Below are positions 35,145-44,300 of a stretch of 64,000 nt of DNA, piece by piece (the stretch's first letter is position 1; the number at the start of each line of letters is the position of its first letter). The notes beneath the pieces are model-generated. The model was not told the origin of the DNA and did no database searches. It saw only the letters and a list, made by a program, of their open reading frames with translations. Made by a program: the position numbers and the translations under genes. Source of the stretch: an uncultured Prevotella sp. (lineage in GTDB: Bacteria; Bacteroidota; Bacteroidia; Bacteroidales; Bacteroidaceae); NCBI GenBank assembly GCA_900771975.1, contig CAAGPV010000049.1, positions 25,813-89,812 of the forward strand, read 5' to 3'.

Positions 35145-36551
35145 ATGATCACTAATAACCGCAACAACATCATTAGGGGAGGAATTATTCTATGCGATTT
35201 TATCGTATTAAATAGTCTATTGGCTCTCTTTTGTTCGTTCGGCTCCTACCTATTGCCCACCGGATTATTACAAGACCTACGATTATTCTATTTCGTATCC
35301 AATGTTGCATTGGCAATATCCGAAGGTTTCTTCAGCTCCATCATCTACTTGCGAATTGTTTCTTTCAGACAAATTTGCCAACGTACAGGCGAACTTGCAC
35401 TTGGACAAGTTTGCCTATTCTATCTGAGTTTGCACTTTCTCTCGACTTCTTCACACTTGTTTAATCATGCCATTACCTTTTTTCCATGCTTCTATTTTTG
35501 TTTGATTCTGTCGCGAATATGTGAACGCATCTTCTTGAAATGGTTCAGACAAAAAGGAGGGAATGTCAATACTGTAATATTTGTGGGAAGCGACAGGTCT
35601 ATCCTGGACGTTTACAAAGAACTCATCAGCAACACGTCAACCGGCTATAAGGCACTCGGCTATTATGCTGATAAAGAGATAAAAAAGGCGCCAAAAGAGT
35701 TGAAACGGTTGGGAACACTTACCGATTTAGATGAACGACTCGCCAGTGGCAACTCGCTTTTCCATCCAAATACCTGTTTTTGCAGTCTTTCCCATGAAGA
35801 GGCCGACCGAGTCATACGCATCATTAAATATTGTGATGAACAGGTTATACATTTCTATTATATACCAAGAAAGTTTGGAGACTTCCATCTGCATCTGCAA
35901 GCGGAGCAAATTGGAACAATAAACGCATTTACAAACAGGTCTCTACCACTGCTTGACCCCACCAATAAAGCCTTAAAGCGAGGTTTTGACATCGTGTTCA
36001 GTTCTGTCGTCTGCCTTTGTCTTCTTCCTTTATTACCCATTATTGCCATTTGCATAAAGTGCCAAAGCAAAGGCCCTATTTTCTTCAAGCAGAAGCGAAC
36101 TGGGCTGAACGGGCGTGACTTCTACTGCTACAAGTTCCGTTCCATGCATCAGAACGCCAATGCCGACACCCAACAAGCGACAAAGAAAGACCCGAGGAAA
36201 TTTCCTTTTGGCAACTTTATGCGAAAAACCAATATCGACGAGTTACCACAGTTTATCAATGTACTAAAGGGAGACATGAGCATAGTCGGTCCTCGTCCAC
36301 ATATGCTTTATCATACGGAAATGTATTCACACATCATTAACAAATATATGGTACGTCACTTTTCGAAACCTGGCATCACTGGTTGGGCACAAGTTACTGG
36401 CTTTCGCGGAGAGACAAAGGAGTTGTGGCAGATGGAAGAACGTATTCACAGAGACATCTGGTATATCGAGAACTGGAGTTTCTTACTGGATTTGAAAATC
36501 ATTGCAATGACCGCAATAGGTTTTATTAAACCTGATAAAAACGCTTATTGA
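35145..36551 (+). CDS. Undecaprenyl-phosphate sugar phosphotransferase (WcaJ-like)
   Basis: 468 aa from the ATG at 35145, since an earlier ATG (35043) lies before the promoter. Four N-terminal membrane spans and a CoA-binding-like/Rossmann region (TVIFVGSDRSILDVY) precede the polyprenol phosphate phosphoglycosyltransferase core. Core motifs are KRGFDIVFS (re-entrant helix), KFRSMHQNAN, RKTNIDELPQF and IVGPRPHM. It adds the first sugar phosphate, usually glucose or galactose, to undecaprenyl phosphate to start exopolysaccharide or capsule units. It heads the operon with rfbA, wzc and a HAD gene. Confidence 0.92.
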   Translation: MITNNRNNIIRGGIILCDFIVLNSLLALFCSFGSYLLPTGLLQDLRLFYFVSNVALAISEGFFSSIIYLRIVSFRQICQRTGELALGQVCLFYLSLHFLSTSSHLFNHAITFFPCFYFCLILSRICERIFLKWFRQKGGNVNTVIFVGSDRSILDVYKELISNTSTGYKALGYYADKEIKKAPKELKRLGTLTDLDERLASGNSLFHPNTCFCSLSHEEADRVIRIIKYCDEQVIHFYYIPRKFGDFHLHLQAEQIGTINAFTNRSLPLLDPTNKALKRGFDIVFSSVVCLCLLPLLPIIAICIKCQSKGPIFFKQKRTGLNGRDFYCYKFRSMHQNANADTQQATKKDPRKFPFGNFMRKTNIDELPQFINVLKGDMSIVGPRPHMLYHTEMYSHIINKYMVRHFSKPGITGWAQVTGFRGETKELWQMEERIHRDIWYIENWSFLLDLKIIAMTAIGFIKPDKNAY

Positions 36552-36576
36552 AAACCACATTTTATAATATACTATT

Positions 36577-37458
36577 ATGAAAGGAATTGTACTTGCCGGC
36601 GGCTCTGGCACACGGCTTTATCCCATCACTAAAGGAATTAGTAAACAATTGATTCCTATCTTCGACAAACCGATGATTTACTATCCCATCTCGGCTTTGA
36701 TGTTGGCAGGAATTCGTGACATACTTATCATCTCAACCCCATACGACCTTCCCGGTTTCCGCAGGCTATTAGGGGATGGACATGACATCGGCGTAAAATT
36801 CTCTTACGCAGAACAACCTTCTCCTGACGGGTTGGCACAAGCTTTCATTATAGGAGCCGACTTTATCGGAGACGATAGCGTATGCCTCGTCTTGGGTGAC
36901 AACATCTTTTACGGTGCCGGTTTCTCAGGTTTGCTACAAGAAAGCGTACGTGCAGCAGAACAAGAAAACAAAGCTACCGTCTTTGGCTATTACGTCAACG
37001 ACCCCGAACGGTATGGCGTGGCAGAGTTTGACAAAGATGGTAACTGCTTAAGTATTGAGGAAAAGCCTGAACATCCCAAGAGTAATTACGCCGTTGTGGG
37101 CCTCTATTTCTACCCAAATAGCGTGGTGGACATCGCAAAGGACATAAAGCCAAGTGCACGTGGGGAACTGGAAATCACATCTGTCAATCAAGTTTATTTG
37201 GCACAAAAGGACCTGAAGGTACAAACGTTACAAAGAGGCTTTGCATGGTTAGACACGGGCACACACGACAGTTTATCAGAAGCAAGCACCTTTATTGAGG
37301 TGATAGAGAAACGTCAAGGTCTAAAGGTGGCTTGTCTAGAAGAAATAGCCTACAAACACAAATGGATTAGCAAAGAGCAGCTGAGAGAGGTTGCCACACC
37401 AATGGCAAAGAACGATTACGGAAAATATCTCTTGCATTTGGCAGACAACAACGAATAA
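36577..37458 (+). CDS. rfbA: Glucose-1-phosphate thymidylyltransferase
   Basis: 293 aa, the usual size. N-terminal GIVLAGGSGTRLYPITKGIS and KQLIPIFDKPMIYYP are the RmlA signature. EQPSPDGLAQAF, LVLGDNIFYG and AWLDTGTHDSL complete the active site. It makes dTDP-glucose, the precursor of dTDP-rhamnose and other deoxysugars. The remaining dTDP-sugar genes (rfbB-D) are not beside it. It lies 25 nt after the sugar phosphotransferase gene. Confidence 0.95.
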   Translation: MKGIVLAGGSGTRLYPITKGISKQLIPIFDKPMIYYPISALMLAGIRDILIISTPYDLPGFRRLLGDGHDIGVKFSYAEQPSPDGLAQAFIIGADFIGDDSVCLVLGDNIFYGAGFSGLLQESVRAAEQENKATVFGYYVNDPERYGVAEFDKDGNCLSIEEKPEHPKSNYAVVGLYFYPNSVVDIAKDIKPSARGELEITSVNQVYLAQKDLKVQTLQRGFAWLDTGTHDSLSEASTFIEVIEKRQGLKVACLEEIAYKHKWISKEQLREVATPMAKNDYGKYLLHLADNNE

Positions 37459-37478
37459 AAAGAAATCATAATAATAAA

Positions 37479-39986
37479 ATGGAAGAAAACAAGAAATTAG
37501 AACTCGAAGGACATAGTGAAGAAGAGAAGTCTTCATTTGACTTTCAAGCCATCTATCAAGCCCTTATCCTAAACTGGTATTGGTTTGTTTTGTCTTTGAT
37601 AATCTGTGTAGGCTTAGCTTTTGTCTACCTACGCTACACCACACCGACCTATCAAGCTGTGGCCAAATTCCTTATCAAAGATGACGACAGCAAGTCTTCA
37701 GGAGGTTCTTCATCCTTGATGAATGCAAGCAGTCTCGGCTTAATCACAAACAACAATGGTATTGACAACGAAATTGAAATTTTGGGGTCTCACGACTTGG
37801 CAGCACAAGCTGTAAGAGAACTAAAACTCTACGTTACATATTTAAAGCACGGACGCATCAAAGATGTATTGAGCTATAAGAGCCAACCCATTGTAGTTGA
37901 CGTTGATGCAGCCCATTTGGAAAAGCTCAATGCGCCCATTAGCTTGTCTATAACCCGCGAAAAGGGGAAATATGTTGTAACTGGCACCTATAGCGTTCCA
38001 CAAGAAGGGGACAACGACCTCGGTCCATTCTCTTTGAACAAGACCTTCAGTTCACTTCCAGCACAAATTCCAACACGTGCTGGAAACATTACCATCCAAT
38101 CCAATGGCGGAAAAATGATGGCAGACGGAGAAACCTATCTCGTCACAGTTCAGTCGCCAAAAAATGCAGCATACAAGTTTGCAGGTGCACTGAGTGTATC
38201 ACAGACATCCAAAACCACGACAATAGCTGCTTTACAATTGGTAGACGAAAGCCCAGAGCGTGCTATCGACTATCTTAAAGAGCTGGCATTGGTTTATAAC
38301 CGACAGGCCAACGAAGACAAAAACGAAGTGGCTATACGTACAGAGAAGTTTATCAACTCCCGTTTGGAAAAGATTAACAACGAATTGGGTCAAACAGAAA
38401 GCCAACTTGAGAACTACAAGCAACGTAACGGAATGGTTGAATTGAAACTGAATGCAACCCAAAGCGTGGCTAACCAAAACAACTATGAACAAAAACTGAA
38501 TGAGGCGGGCACTCAAATAGCTCTGCTGAATAGCATTGCTGACTATATGAATGAAGGTGGTGAACGCTATCAAGTGATACCTTCAAACGTGGGACTAACC
38601 GACCAATCGTCAACAATGCTAATCAACAAATATAACGACTTGGTATTGGAACGCAACCGTTTGCTCCGTAGCGCATCCGAAAATTCTCCAGTAGTAAGCC
38701 CTATTACCGAACAGATTAAGGAATTGCGACAAAACATACGCCGCGCAATTGGTCAAGCACGGCAATCTCTTGAGATACAACGTAATGCACTTTTGTCTCA
38801 ATATAGCAAATATAACAACGAAATTGCCGAAACTCCACAACAGGAGAGAATGCTCACCCAAATAGGACGTCAGCAAGAGGTAAAGTCGGGACTGTATCTT
38901 ATGCTCCTGCAAAAGCGTGAAGAAAACAGTATTTCACTTGCTGCAACAGCCGACAAGGGTCAGTTAATAGACGAGCCAATGTATGCCGGACAGGTAAGTC
39001 CAAAGCGTTCGCTGATACTACTGATCGGTTTAGTAATAGGATTGGCCATTCCTTCATGCATCATCTTCCTAATCAACTTCTTCCGCTACAGGATTGAAGG
39101 ACATGAAGATGTGGCAAAACTTACGGCACTGCCCATTATCGCTGACGTTGCCGTTGCCAGTGATAACGCAAAGACTAAAGCAGACATTGTAGTGCACGAG
39201 AATACCAACAACCAAATGGAAGAAATCTTCCGAAGCCTAAGAACCAATCTTCTGTTCATGTTTAAAAAGGAAGAAAAGGTTGCGATGGTTACATCCTCTA
39301 CATCAGGAGAAGGAAAAACGTTTATTTGTAGCAATTTAGCTGTCAGCTTAGCTCTATTGGGAAAGAAAACGTTGCTTGTCGGCTTGGACATTCGTCGCCC
39401 ACGTCTTGCCGAGCTATTCGAGATTAAAGATCACAAACATGGTATAACCCCATTGTTGGTAAAAGACGAGATAAGCCAAGCAGACTTGGATAGTCAAATC
39501 ATACCGTCAGGTGTTAACAACTATCTTGACCTTCTTATGGCAGGTCCGATACCGCCTAACCCGACCGAGTTGATTTCTCGTAGTTCGCTGGACAAAATTT
39601 TCGAGCTTGCAAGACAGGCTTACGACTACATTATTGTGGATACAGCTCCAATAGGATTGGTAACAGATACGATGGGTATCGGCCGCATTGCAGACGCATC
39701 CATCTTTGTTTGCCGTGCTGATTACACTGCCAAGAGAAGCATCGAAATACTCAATGCATTAGCAGAAGAGAAGAAGTTGCCAAATATGAGCATTGTCATC
39801 AACGGCATAGACATGTCGAAACGAAAGAATAGCTACTACTACGGATATGGAAACTATGGGAAGTACGGCCGCTATTCAAGATATGGCAGCTATGGGCATA
39901 GTTATGGACATAGCTACTATGGAAGTTATGGCAACTACACAAATAGCCATTATGGCAAGAAAAACGACAATTCGGTAAAACGATAA
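37479..39986 (+). CDS. wzc: Wzc-like capsular polysaccharide tyrosine autokinase / chain-length protein
   Basis: 835 aa. A Wzz domain starts at residue ~30, with the first membrane span WYWFVLSLIICVGLAFVYL. A long coiled-coil periplasmic part and a second span (LILLIGLVIGLAIPSCIIFL) follow. The BY-kinase domain has Walker A SGEGKT (Lys613), Walker A' LLVGLDIRRPRLAELF and Walker B-like YIIVDTAPIG. The last ~50 residues are Tyr/Gly-rich and hold most of the autophosphorylation targets. These proteins control polymer length and export. The gene sits in the middle of the exopolysaccharide operon. Confidence 0.93.
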   Translation: MEENKKLELEGHSEEEKSSFDFQAIYQALILNWYWFVLSLIICVGLAFVYLRYTTPTYQAVAKFLIKDDDSKSSGGSSSLMNASSLGLITNNNGIDNEIEILGSHDLAAQAVRELKLYVTYLKHGRIKDVLSYKSQPIVVDVDAAHLEKLNAPISLSITREKGKYVVTGTYSVPQEGDNDLGPFSLNKTFSSLPAQIPTRAGNITIQSNGGKMMADGETYLVTVQSPKNAAYKFAGALSVSQTSKTTTIAALQLVDESPERAIDYLKELALVYNRQANEDKNEVAIRTEKFINSRLEKINNELGQTESQLENYKQRNGMVELKLNATQSVANQNNYEQKLNEAGTQIALLNSIADYMNEGGERYQVIPSNVGLTDQSSTMLINKYNDLVLERNRLLRSASENSPVVSPITEQIKELRQNIRRAIGQARQSLEIQRNALLSQYSKYNNEIAETPQQERMLTQIGRQQEVKSGLYLMLLQKREENSISLAATADKGQLIDEPMYAGQVSPKRSLILLIGLVIGLAIPSCIIFLINFFRYRIEGHEDVAKLTALPIIADVAVASDNAKTKADIVVHENTNNQMEEIFRSLRTNLLFMFKKEEKVAMVTSSTSGEGKTFICSNLAVSLALLGKKTLLVGLDIRRPRLAELFEIKDHKHGITPLLVKDEISQADLDSQIIPSGVNNYLDLLMAGPIPPNPTELISRSSLDKIFELARQAYDYIIVDTAPIGLVTDTMGIGRIADASIFVCRADYTAKRSIEILNALAEEKKLPNMSIVINGIDMSKRKNSYYYGYGNYGKYGRYSRYGSYGHSYGHSYYGSYGNYTNSHYGKKNDNSVKR

Positions 39987-39990
39987 TTAA

Positions 39991-40422
39991 ATGACTATAG
40001 CAGTAGATTTCGACGGAACTATTGTAGAACACGAGTATCCAAAAATCGGTAGCGAAATACCATTCGCTACCGATACCTTGAAAATGCTCATTAAAGACGG
40101 GCATCGGCTCATCTTGTGGACTGTTCGCGAAGGTGAATTACTCAAAGAAGCAGTAGACTGGTGCCACGAAAGGGGAGTAGACTTCTTTGCTGTCAACAAA
40201 GACTATCCTGAAGAAAAAGGGCCTGGAGAAGCTAAAGACTATTCCCGCAAACTAAAAGTTGAATTATATATAGACGATCGCAACCTTGGAGGTCTGCCCG
40301 ACTGGGGACAAATCTACCAAATGATAACAAACCGGGAGACGTGGGTTGAGCGAATTCATGAGGCTTATAAAGGTTTTGACGAGCACGAACCACCCAAAAA
40401 GAAGCATTGGTGGTCTTTCTAA
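39991..40422 (+). CDS. Small HAD-like hydrolase (BT0820-type)
   Basis: 143 aa HAD fold without a cap. Motif I is AVDFDGTIVEHEYP (Asp6, Asp8), WTVREGELL is a motif II-like segment, and DYSRKLKVELYIDDRNLGG provides the later Asp pair. It resembles structurally studied Bacteroides proteins annotated as putative hydrolases (recall). The substrate is unknown. It begins 4 nt after wzc and is the last gene of the operon, before a strong terminator. Confidence 0.82.
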   Translation: MTIAVDFDGTIVEHEYPKIGSEIPFATDTLKMLIKDGHRLILWTVREGELLKEAVDWCHERGVDFFAVNKDYPEEKGPGEAKDYSRKLKVELYIDDRNLGGLPDWGQIYQMITNRETWVERIHEAYKGFDEHEPPKKKHWWSF

Positions 40423-40441
40423 AAAATCATCTTAATCAAAG

Positions 40442-40485
40442 CAAGTCCCTATGTTCATAAATTATAGAACATAGGGACTTGTTTT
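40442..40485 (+). terminator. Terminator of the exopolysaccharide operon
   Basis: A perfect 15-bp stem CAAGTCCCTATGTTC (40442-40456) / complement (40467-40481) with a 10-nt AT loop, followed by TTTT. Confidence 0.85.
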
Positions 40486-40522
40486 GATAAAAAAGACATA
40501 AAATATTTCAAAGAAAAACAGA

Positions 40523-41698
40523 CTATGACCTATCAACTATCCTTTGAATTTTCAAAAAGACCGGCCCCCTCTCAACGTGACTTTTTATAGCAAGCCGATG
40601 TAGCGCCCTATAAATAAGGTGATCATGGTTAAGACGACGTACAATCCAATAAATTCCACACGTATTAAAAAATCCTACAAGGACAACAACCAAAAACTGA
40701 ACTGTGTCATCAGCCCCTAACTGATAGGACAAAAGCCAACACAACATATTAAATAAATTCAGACTGAGAACAATAAAAGTCGTTACTGGATGAGAAAAAC
40801 CTATCTCAAGAAACAAATGATGAAGGTGTGAACGGTCTGGATGAAAAGGACTGACACCATTTATTATTCTTCCCATCATTACACGTAGCGTATCAAAAAC
40901 CGGTACACTCAAGATACTTAAAGAATAAGCCACAACTCCCATATTGGTGAAAGTGTACTGAACCAAAGAACCATGGTAAATCATACGCATACAGAAAATA
41001 GACATCAACATGCCCATCATCATCGTTCCTCCATCTCCTACAAACATCTTTGACTTATTGCCAAACAGATTGTGCAGAAAAAAAGGTATCAACGCACCTG
41101 CACTTAGCGAACACATAATACCCATTGTCCCATCAAAGGCCAAACAAAAAGTCACACCAAAGGCCAAGCAAGCCATGATACAATAACCTGAAGACAAGCC
41201 ATCTACTCCATCAATCATGTTGATAGAATTGATAATGCCTGCACCTGCTATGCAAGAAAGCGGAAGAGCTATCCACAAGCTAAAGTCATAAATTCCGAAA
41301 AGGCCGTGAAAATCGTTGATACAAGTATGATCCATAATTGCCACAAAAACAATCATGGCAAACTCAATCAGCAAACGCCCTACTGCAGGCAAGCCCAAAA
41401 TATCATCTCCTATACCCACAAAAAGCATCATTGTCATAGTTACAACACACGTAAAAAGAGCATAGGTATTAAAGAACAAGCTTTCAACACCAGCTCCAAC
41501 AACGATGCCCCAAAAGACTGCAACTCCACCAAGAACAGGAATGGGTCGTTTTTGAAGCTTGCGTGCATTTGGGTTATCCACAATATTTTTCAGTTTAGCT
41601 ATCCTTACAACCAAAGGATGAATAAGCCACACCAAAAGTGCAGATATTACAAATGGTAGAATTACCCCACAGAGCCATATTTTCCAACTAATTTGCAT
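40523..41698 (-). CDS. WecA/MraY-family undecaprenyl-phosphate sugar-1-phosphate transferase
   Basis: 391 aa, about eleven membrane spans. Conserved cytoplasmic motifs are FVGIGDDILGLP, INMIDGVDGLSSG, MFVGDGGTMMMG and the His-rich HPDRSHLHHLFLE typical of the WecA/TagO branch. It transfers HexNAc-1-phosphate from a UDP-sugar to undecaprenyl phosphate. This is a second initiating transferase next to the WcaJ-like one, probably for a different glycan. A promoter at 41816-41848 leaves a leader of about 110 nt. Confidence 0.92.
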   Translation of the reverse strand: MQISWKIWLCGVILPFVISALLVWLIHPLVVRIAKLKNIVDNPNARKLQKRPIPVLGGVAVFWGIVVGAGVESLFFNTYALFTCVVTMTMMLFVGIGDDILGLPAVGRLLIEFAMIVFVAIMDHTCINDFHGLFGIYDFSLWIALPLSCIAGAGIINSINMIDGVDGLSSGYCIMACLAFGVTFCLAFDGTMGIMCSLSAGALIPFFLHNLFGNKSKMFVGDGGTMMMGMLMSIFCMRMIYHGSLVQYTFTNMGVVAYSLSILSVPVFDTLRVMMGRIINGVSPFHPDRSHLHHLFLEIGFSHPVTTFIVLSLNLFNMLCWLLSYQLGADDTVQFLVVVLVGFFNTCGIYWIVRRLNHDHLIYRALHRLAIKSHVERGPVFLKIQRIVDRS

Positions 41699-41815
41699 AA
41701 TAGTTCTTTTACGGTTTTAGAAAGTCGTTCAATCATACAAGGATTCTCAAATATTCTCCTATAGTAAATGAATTCATTAGTGAGAACCAGACTTGCATAA
41801 CTGCATAGCATTTTA

Positions 41816-41848
41816 CAAAGGTAAGAAAAAAAAGAAATAACAAACAAA
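41816..41848 (-). promoter_or_regulatory. Promoter of the WecA-like gene
   Basis: On the minus strand: TTTG (41848-41845), a 21-nt spacer, TACCTTTG (41823-41816). The long leader between it and the start codon at 41698 holds no obvious riboswitch. Confidence 0.7.
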
Positions 41849-41875
41849 ATTCTTTTAATTATCTTATGTAAAATG

Positions 41876-42142
41876 TTAACCTTCAATATCATTTAACATC
41901 CCACTTAGTAAAAAAACGGCTCTTTCCAAGTCAGACAGGAAGCAAGAATAATCGCGAAGAAAATGAGGATTTCCTTCGCTTAGAGAAATGTATAATTGGT
42001 CATTCATTCCGTTGGTAAAAGACTCAACGGCATATTCTATATCTTCTTTTTGACGGATATCTGAAGATTGGGAATAGATTTGTAACTTCTGATGAAAAAA
42101 GCAATAAGCAGCTTCTATGCTATCCTTAGTTATCATTACCAT
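41876..42142 (-). CDS. Small hypothetical protein, 88 aa
   Basis: No recognised family. Acidic, mainly helical (KDSIEAAYCFFHQKLQIY, FLSDLERAVFLLSGML). It begins 3 nt below the stop of the DUF4250 gene and ends next to the WecA-like gene promoter. It is probably the third gene of an operon with the IMPACT protein and DUF4250. An alternative ATG two codons in (42136) is possible. Confidence 0.6.
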   Translation of the reverse strand: MVMITKDSIEAAYCFFHQKLQIYSQSSDIRQKEDIEYAVESFTNGMNDQLYISLSEGNPHFLRDYSCFLSDLERAVFLLSGMLNDIEG

Positions 42143-42145
42143 GAT

Positions 42146-42340
42146 TTATAAAGGTTGCCAAATACGGTTTTTCTTAGCAGAATAAACAAATCCTTCAGTA
42201 GCCAGCTTGGCTTCGAGAACAGAACGAGCAATGTCAAAGTGATAACAAATCTGATCCAAATTATCAAATTCTTCATCACGCAGAAGGAAATTAATAGCAC
42301 TAACCAACATAGGAATATCGTGTTCTGGCAAATGATCCAT
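42146..42340 (-). CDS. DUF4250 family protein
   Basis: 64 aa. Its layout (IPMLVSAINFLLRDE, then ICYHFDIARSVLEAKLATEG, ending in a basic-aromatic tail) fits the small helix-turn-helix-like DUF4250 family. The function is unknown. It starts 9 nt after the IMPACT-family gene. Confidence 0.65.
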   Translation of the reverse strand: MDHLPEHDIPMLVSAINFLLRDEEFDNLDQICYHFDIARSVLEAKLATEGFVYSAKKNRIWQPL

Positions 42341-42349
42341 TTAAAATGT

Positions 42350-42937
42350 TTATTTAAAAGTGAGTTGTTCCAATCTCTTGCGTAAAAGTTCGCCTTGGCT
42401 CTTACGGATGGCCAATGTTATTTCGCATGTATTATCGAACGACTGATGCAAAATACGAACCGGTAACTCTTTTACCAATCGCATAACATCATTCATCATA
42501 GGATACGTAAAAGAGTAGTTGACGATTTCTTCCACTTGCCGTTCTTCTATATCAGAGTGGCTAATGGCATCTGCGGCAGCTGTGCGATAAGCCACTATCA
42601 GCCCCCCTGTACCTAAATTAACTCCTCCATAATAACGCACAACAACAATAAGAATATCAGTTAAATCCGAGCTATTGATTTGTCCCAATATCGGTTTGCC
42701 CGCTGTTGAAGACGGCTCTCCGTCATCATTGGCACGAAAATCTACCCGTTGTGGTCCAAGCATATAGGCATAACAACAATGTCGTGCATCATAATATTTC
42801 TTACGATAGGAAGCTAAAAGTTGCTTGATTTCATCCAAAGAAGAAACATGATGGGCAAAGGCAAGGAACTTACTCCGTTTCTCAGAGTAAAAGCCCTCGC
42901 CTATTTTACTGGATATTGTTTTATAAGTATCTTGCAT
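42350..42937 (-). CDS. YigZ/IMPACT family protein
   Basis: 195 aa. The N-terminal UPF0029 domain shows KSKFLAFAHHVSS-like start (RSKFLAFAHH), RHCCYAYMLG, NDDGEPSSTAGKPIL and VVVRYYGGVNLGTGGLIVAY, the family signature. A small C-terminal domain (YSFTYPMMNDVMRLV) follows. The family is linked to translation control in eukaryotes (IMPACT) and has no settled role in bacteria. It probably heads the small operon with DUF4250 and the 88-aa protein. Confidence 0.9.
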   Translation of the reverse strand: MQDTYKTISSKIGEGFYSEKRSKFLAFAHHVSSLDEIKQLLASYRKKYYDARHCCYAYMLGPQRVDFRANDDGEPSSTAGKPILGQINSSDLTDILIVVVRYYGGVNLGTGGLIVAYRTAAADAISHSDIEERQVEEIVNYSFTYPMMNDVMRLVKELPVRILHQSFDNTCEITLAIRKSQGELLRKRLEQLTFK

Positions 42938-42972
42938 AAGATATTAAGTCATTGCCTTTTAGCATACGGAAG

Positions 42973-44220
42973 TCAAGACAACTTGTGAATAACAAGTCCG
43001 CTCCGCAATTTCGGCTCAAACCAAGTAGCCTTGGGAGGCATAATCTTTCCACTGTCTGCAATATCCATAATTTGCTTCATTGTGACAGGATAAAGCGCCA
43101 AAGCCCATCGCATCTCTCCGCTATCAACACGACGTTTAAGTTCTTCCAAGCCACGAAGCCCCCCTACGAAGTCAATACGTTTGTCGCTACGCAGGTCTTT
43201 AATGTTCATCAACTTGTCAAGAATGAGTCTGCTTGAAATGTCTACATCCAAGACGCCTATGGGATCGTTGTCATTGTAGGTTCCCTCTTTGGCCACCAAA
43301 CTGTACCACTTTCCGTCCAAGTACAAAGAGAATTCATGTAGCCGTTGTGGACGATAAGGTTCTGTTCCCTTTTCCTTTACTATGAAATCGGCCGACAAAG
43401 CAGACAGGAATTGTTCGGAAGTCATGCCGTTTAGATCCTTTACTACACGGTTATAATCAAGTATAGTTAGTTGGGATGCCTGAAAGCAGACTGCCATAAA
43501 ATAGTTGTATTCCTCATTTCCTGTATGACAAGGATTCTGTTTTGCCTTCTCTGCACCGACCAAAGCTGCCGCAGCAGAACGATGGTGGCCATCGGCAATA
43601 TACAAACTTGGCATCTTGGCGAACTCGGCAGTAATGGTGTCTATGTCTTTCTTATCGCTAACCACCCACAATTGATGACGAAATCCATCAACAGGAGCGA
43701 TAAAATCATACTCAGGTGAAGAAGCCGCATAACGCCTTATCAATGCATCAAGAACACTGTTGTCGGGATAAGCAAAAAAGACCGGCTCTATATTGGCATT
43801 ACAAATCCTTACATGCTTCATACGGTCTTCCTCTTTATCCCTTCGGGTTAATTCGTGTTTTTTAATTACGCCCGTAAGATAATCGTTCACGTAAGCCCCC
43901 ACAACCAAGCCATACTGCGTCTTGCCGTTCATGGTTTGGGCATAAATATAATAGTTATCGGTAGCATCTTGAACCAACCAGCCTTTGTCTTGAAAGGCCT
44001 GAAAGTGTTCTGCTGCACTCTCATAGACACGAGGGTCATATTCGGAAGTGCCAGGTAAAAAATTTATTTCCGGCTTGATAATGTGGTATAAACTTTTCTC
44101 ATTGTTTCCGGCTTCTTGTCGAGCCTCCTCTGAATTCAACACATCATAGGGACGTGACTCAACTTCTTCTACCATGCTCTTAGGAGGGCGAAGACCACGA
44201 AAAGGTTTAACGGTTGCCAT
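42973..44220 (-). CDS. DUF1015 family protein, probably serine-metabolism linked
   Basis: 415 aa, full-length DUF1015 (COG4198): RPYDVLNSEEARQEAGNNEK, GVIKKHELTRRDKEEDRMKH and SLYIADGHHRSAAA. The DGHHR segment resembles the core of ParB/SerK-like serine kinases, which suggests phosphoryl chemistry on serine; that is inference. It follows serA and serC on the same strand, a linkage I recall from other Bacteroidota, and no serB is present. A hairpin at 44242-44283 separates it from serA. Confidence 0.85.
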   Translation of the reverse strand: MATVKPFRGLRPPKSMVEEVESRPYDVLNSEEARQEAGNNEKSLYHIIKPEINFLPGTSEYDPRVYESAAEHFQAFQDKGWLVQDATDNYYIYAQTMNGKTQYGLVVGAYVNDYLTGVIKKHELTRRDKEEDRMKHVRICNANIEPVFFAYPDNSVLDALIRRYAASSPEYDFIAPVDGFRHQLWVVSDKKDIDTITAEFAKMPSLYIADGHHRSAAAALVGAEKAKQNPCHTGNEEYNYFMAVCFQASQLTILDYNRVVKDLNGMTSEQFLSALSADFIVKEKGTEPYRPQRLHEFSLYLDGKWYSLVAKEGTYNDNDPIGVLDVDISSRLILDKLMNIKDLRSDKRIDFVGGLRGLEELKRRVDSGEMRWALALYPVTMKQIMDIADSGKIMPPKATWFEPKLRSGLVIHKLS

Positions 44221-44241
44221 AGTTATAGATTTTAAAAGTTA

Positions 44242-44283
44242 ATTCCTTGCAAGCCATCCCTATGAAGGATGCTTACAAGGAAT
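44242..44283. terminator. Hairpin between serA and the DUF1015 gene
   Basis: ATTCCTTG (44242-44249) pairs with CAAGGAAT (44276-44283), with an inner CATCC/GGATG stem. No T tract follows on the minus strand, so it may be an attenuator or processing site rather than a full stop. Confidence 0.45.
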
Positions 44284-44300
44284 GATAAAGGTATTAATAA

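Noticed and set aside
39835..39960. Tandem repeat-like DNA at the end of wzc
   Set aside because: Explained by the Tyr/Gly-rich phosphorylation tail of the kinase, not an independent repeat.
41662..41892. Possible 76-aa minus-strand gene upstream of the WecA-like gene
   Set aside because: It contains the promoter at 41816-41848 and overlaps the real start; hydrophobic AT-rich chance frame.
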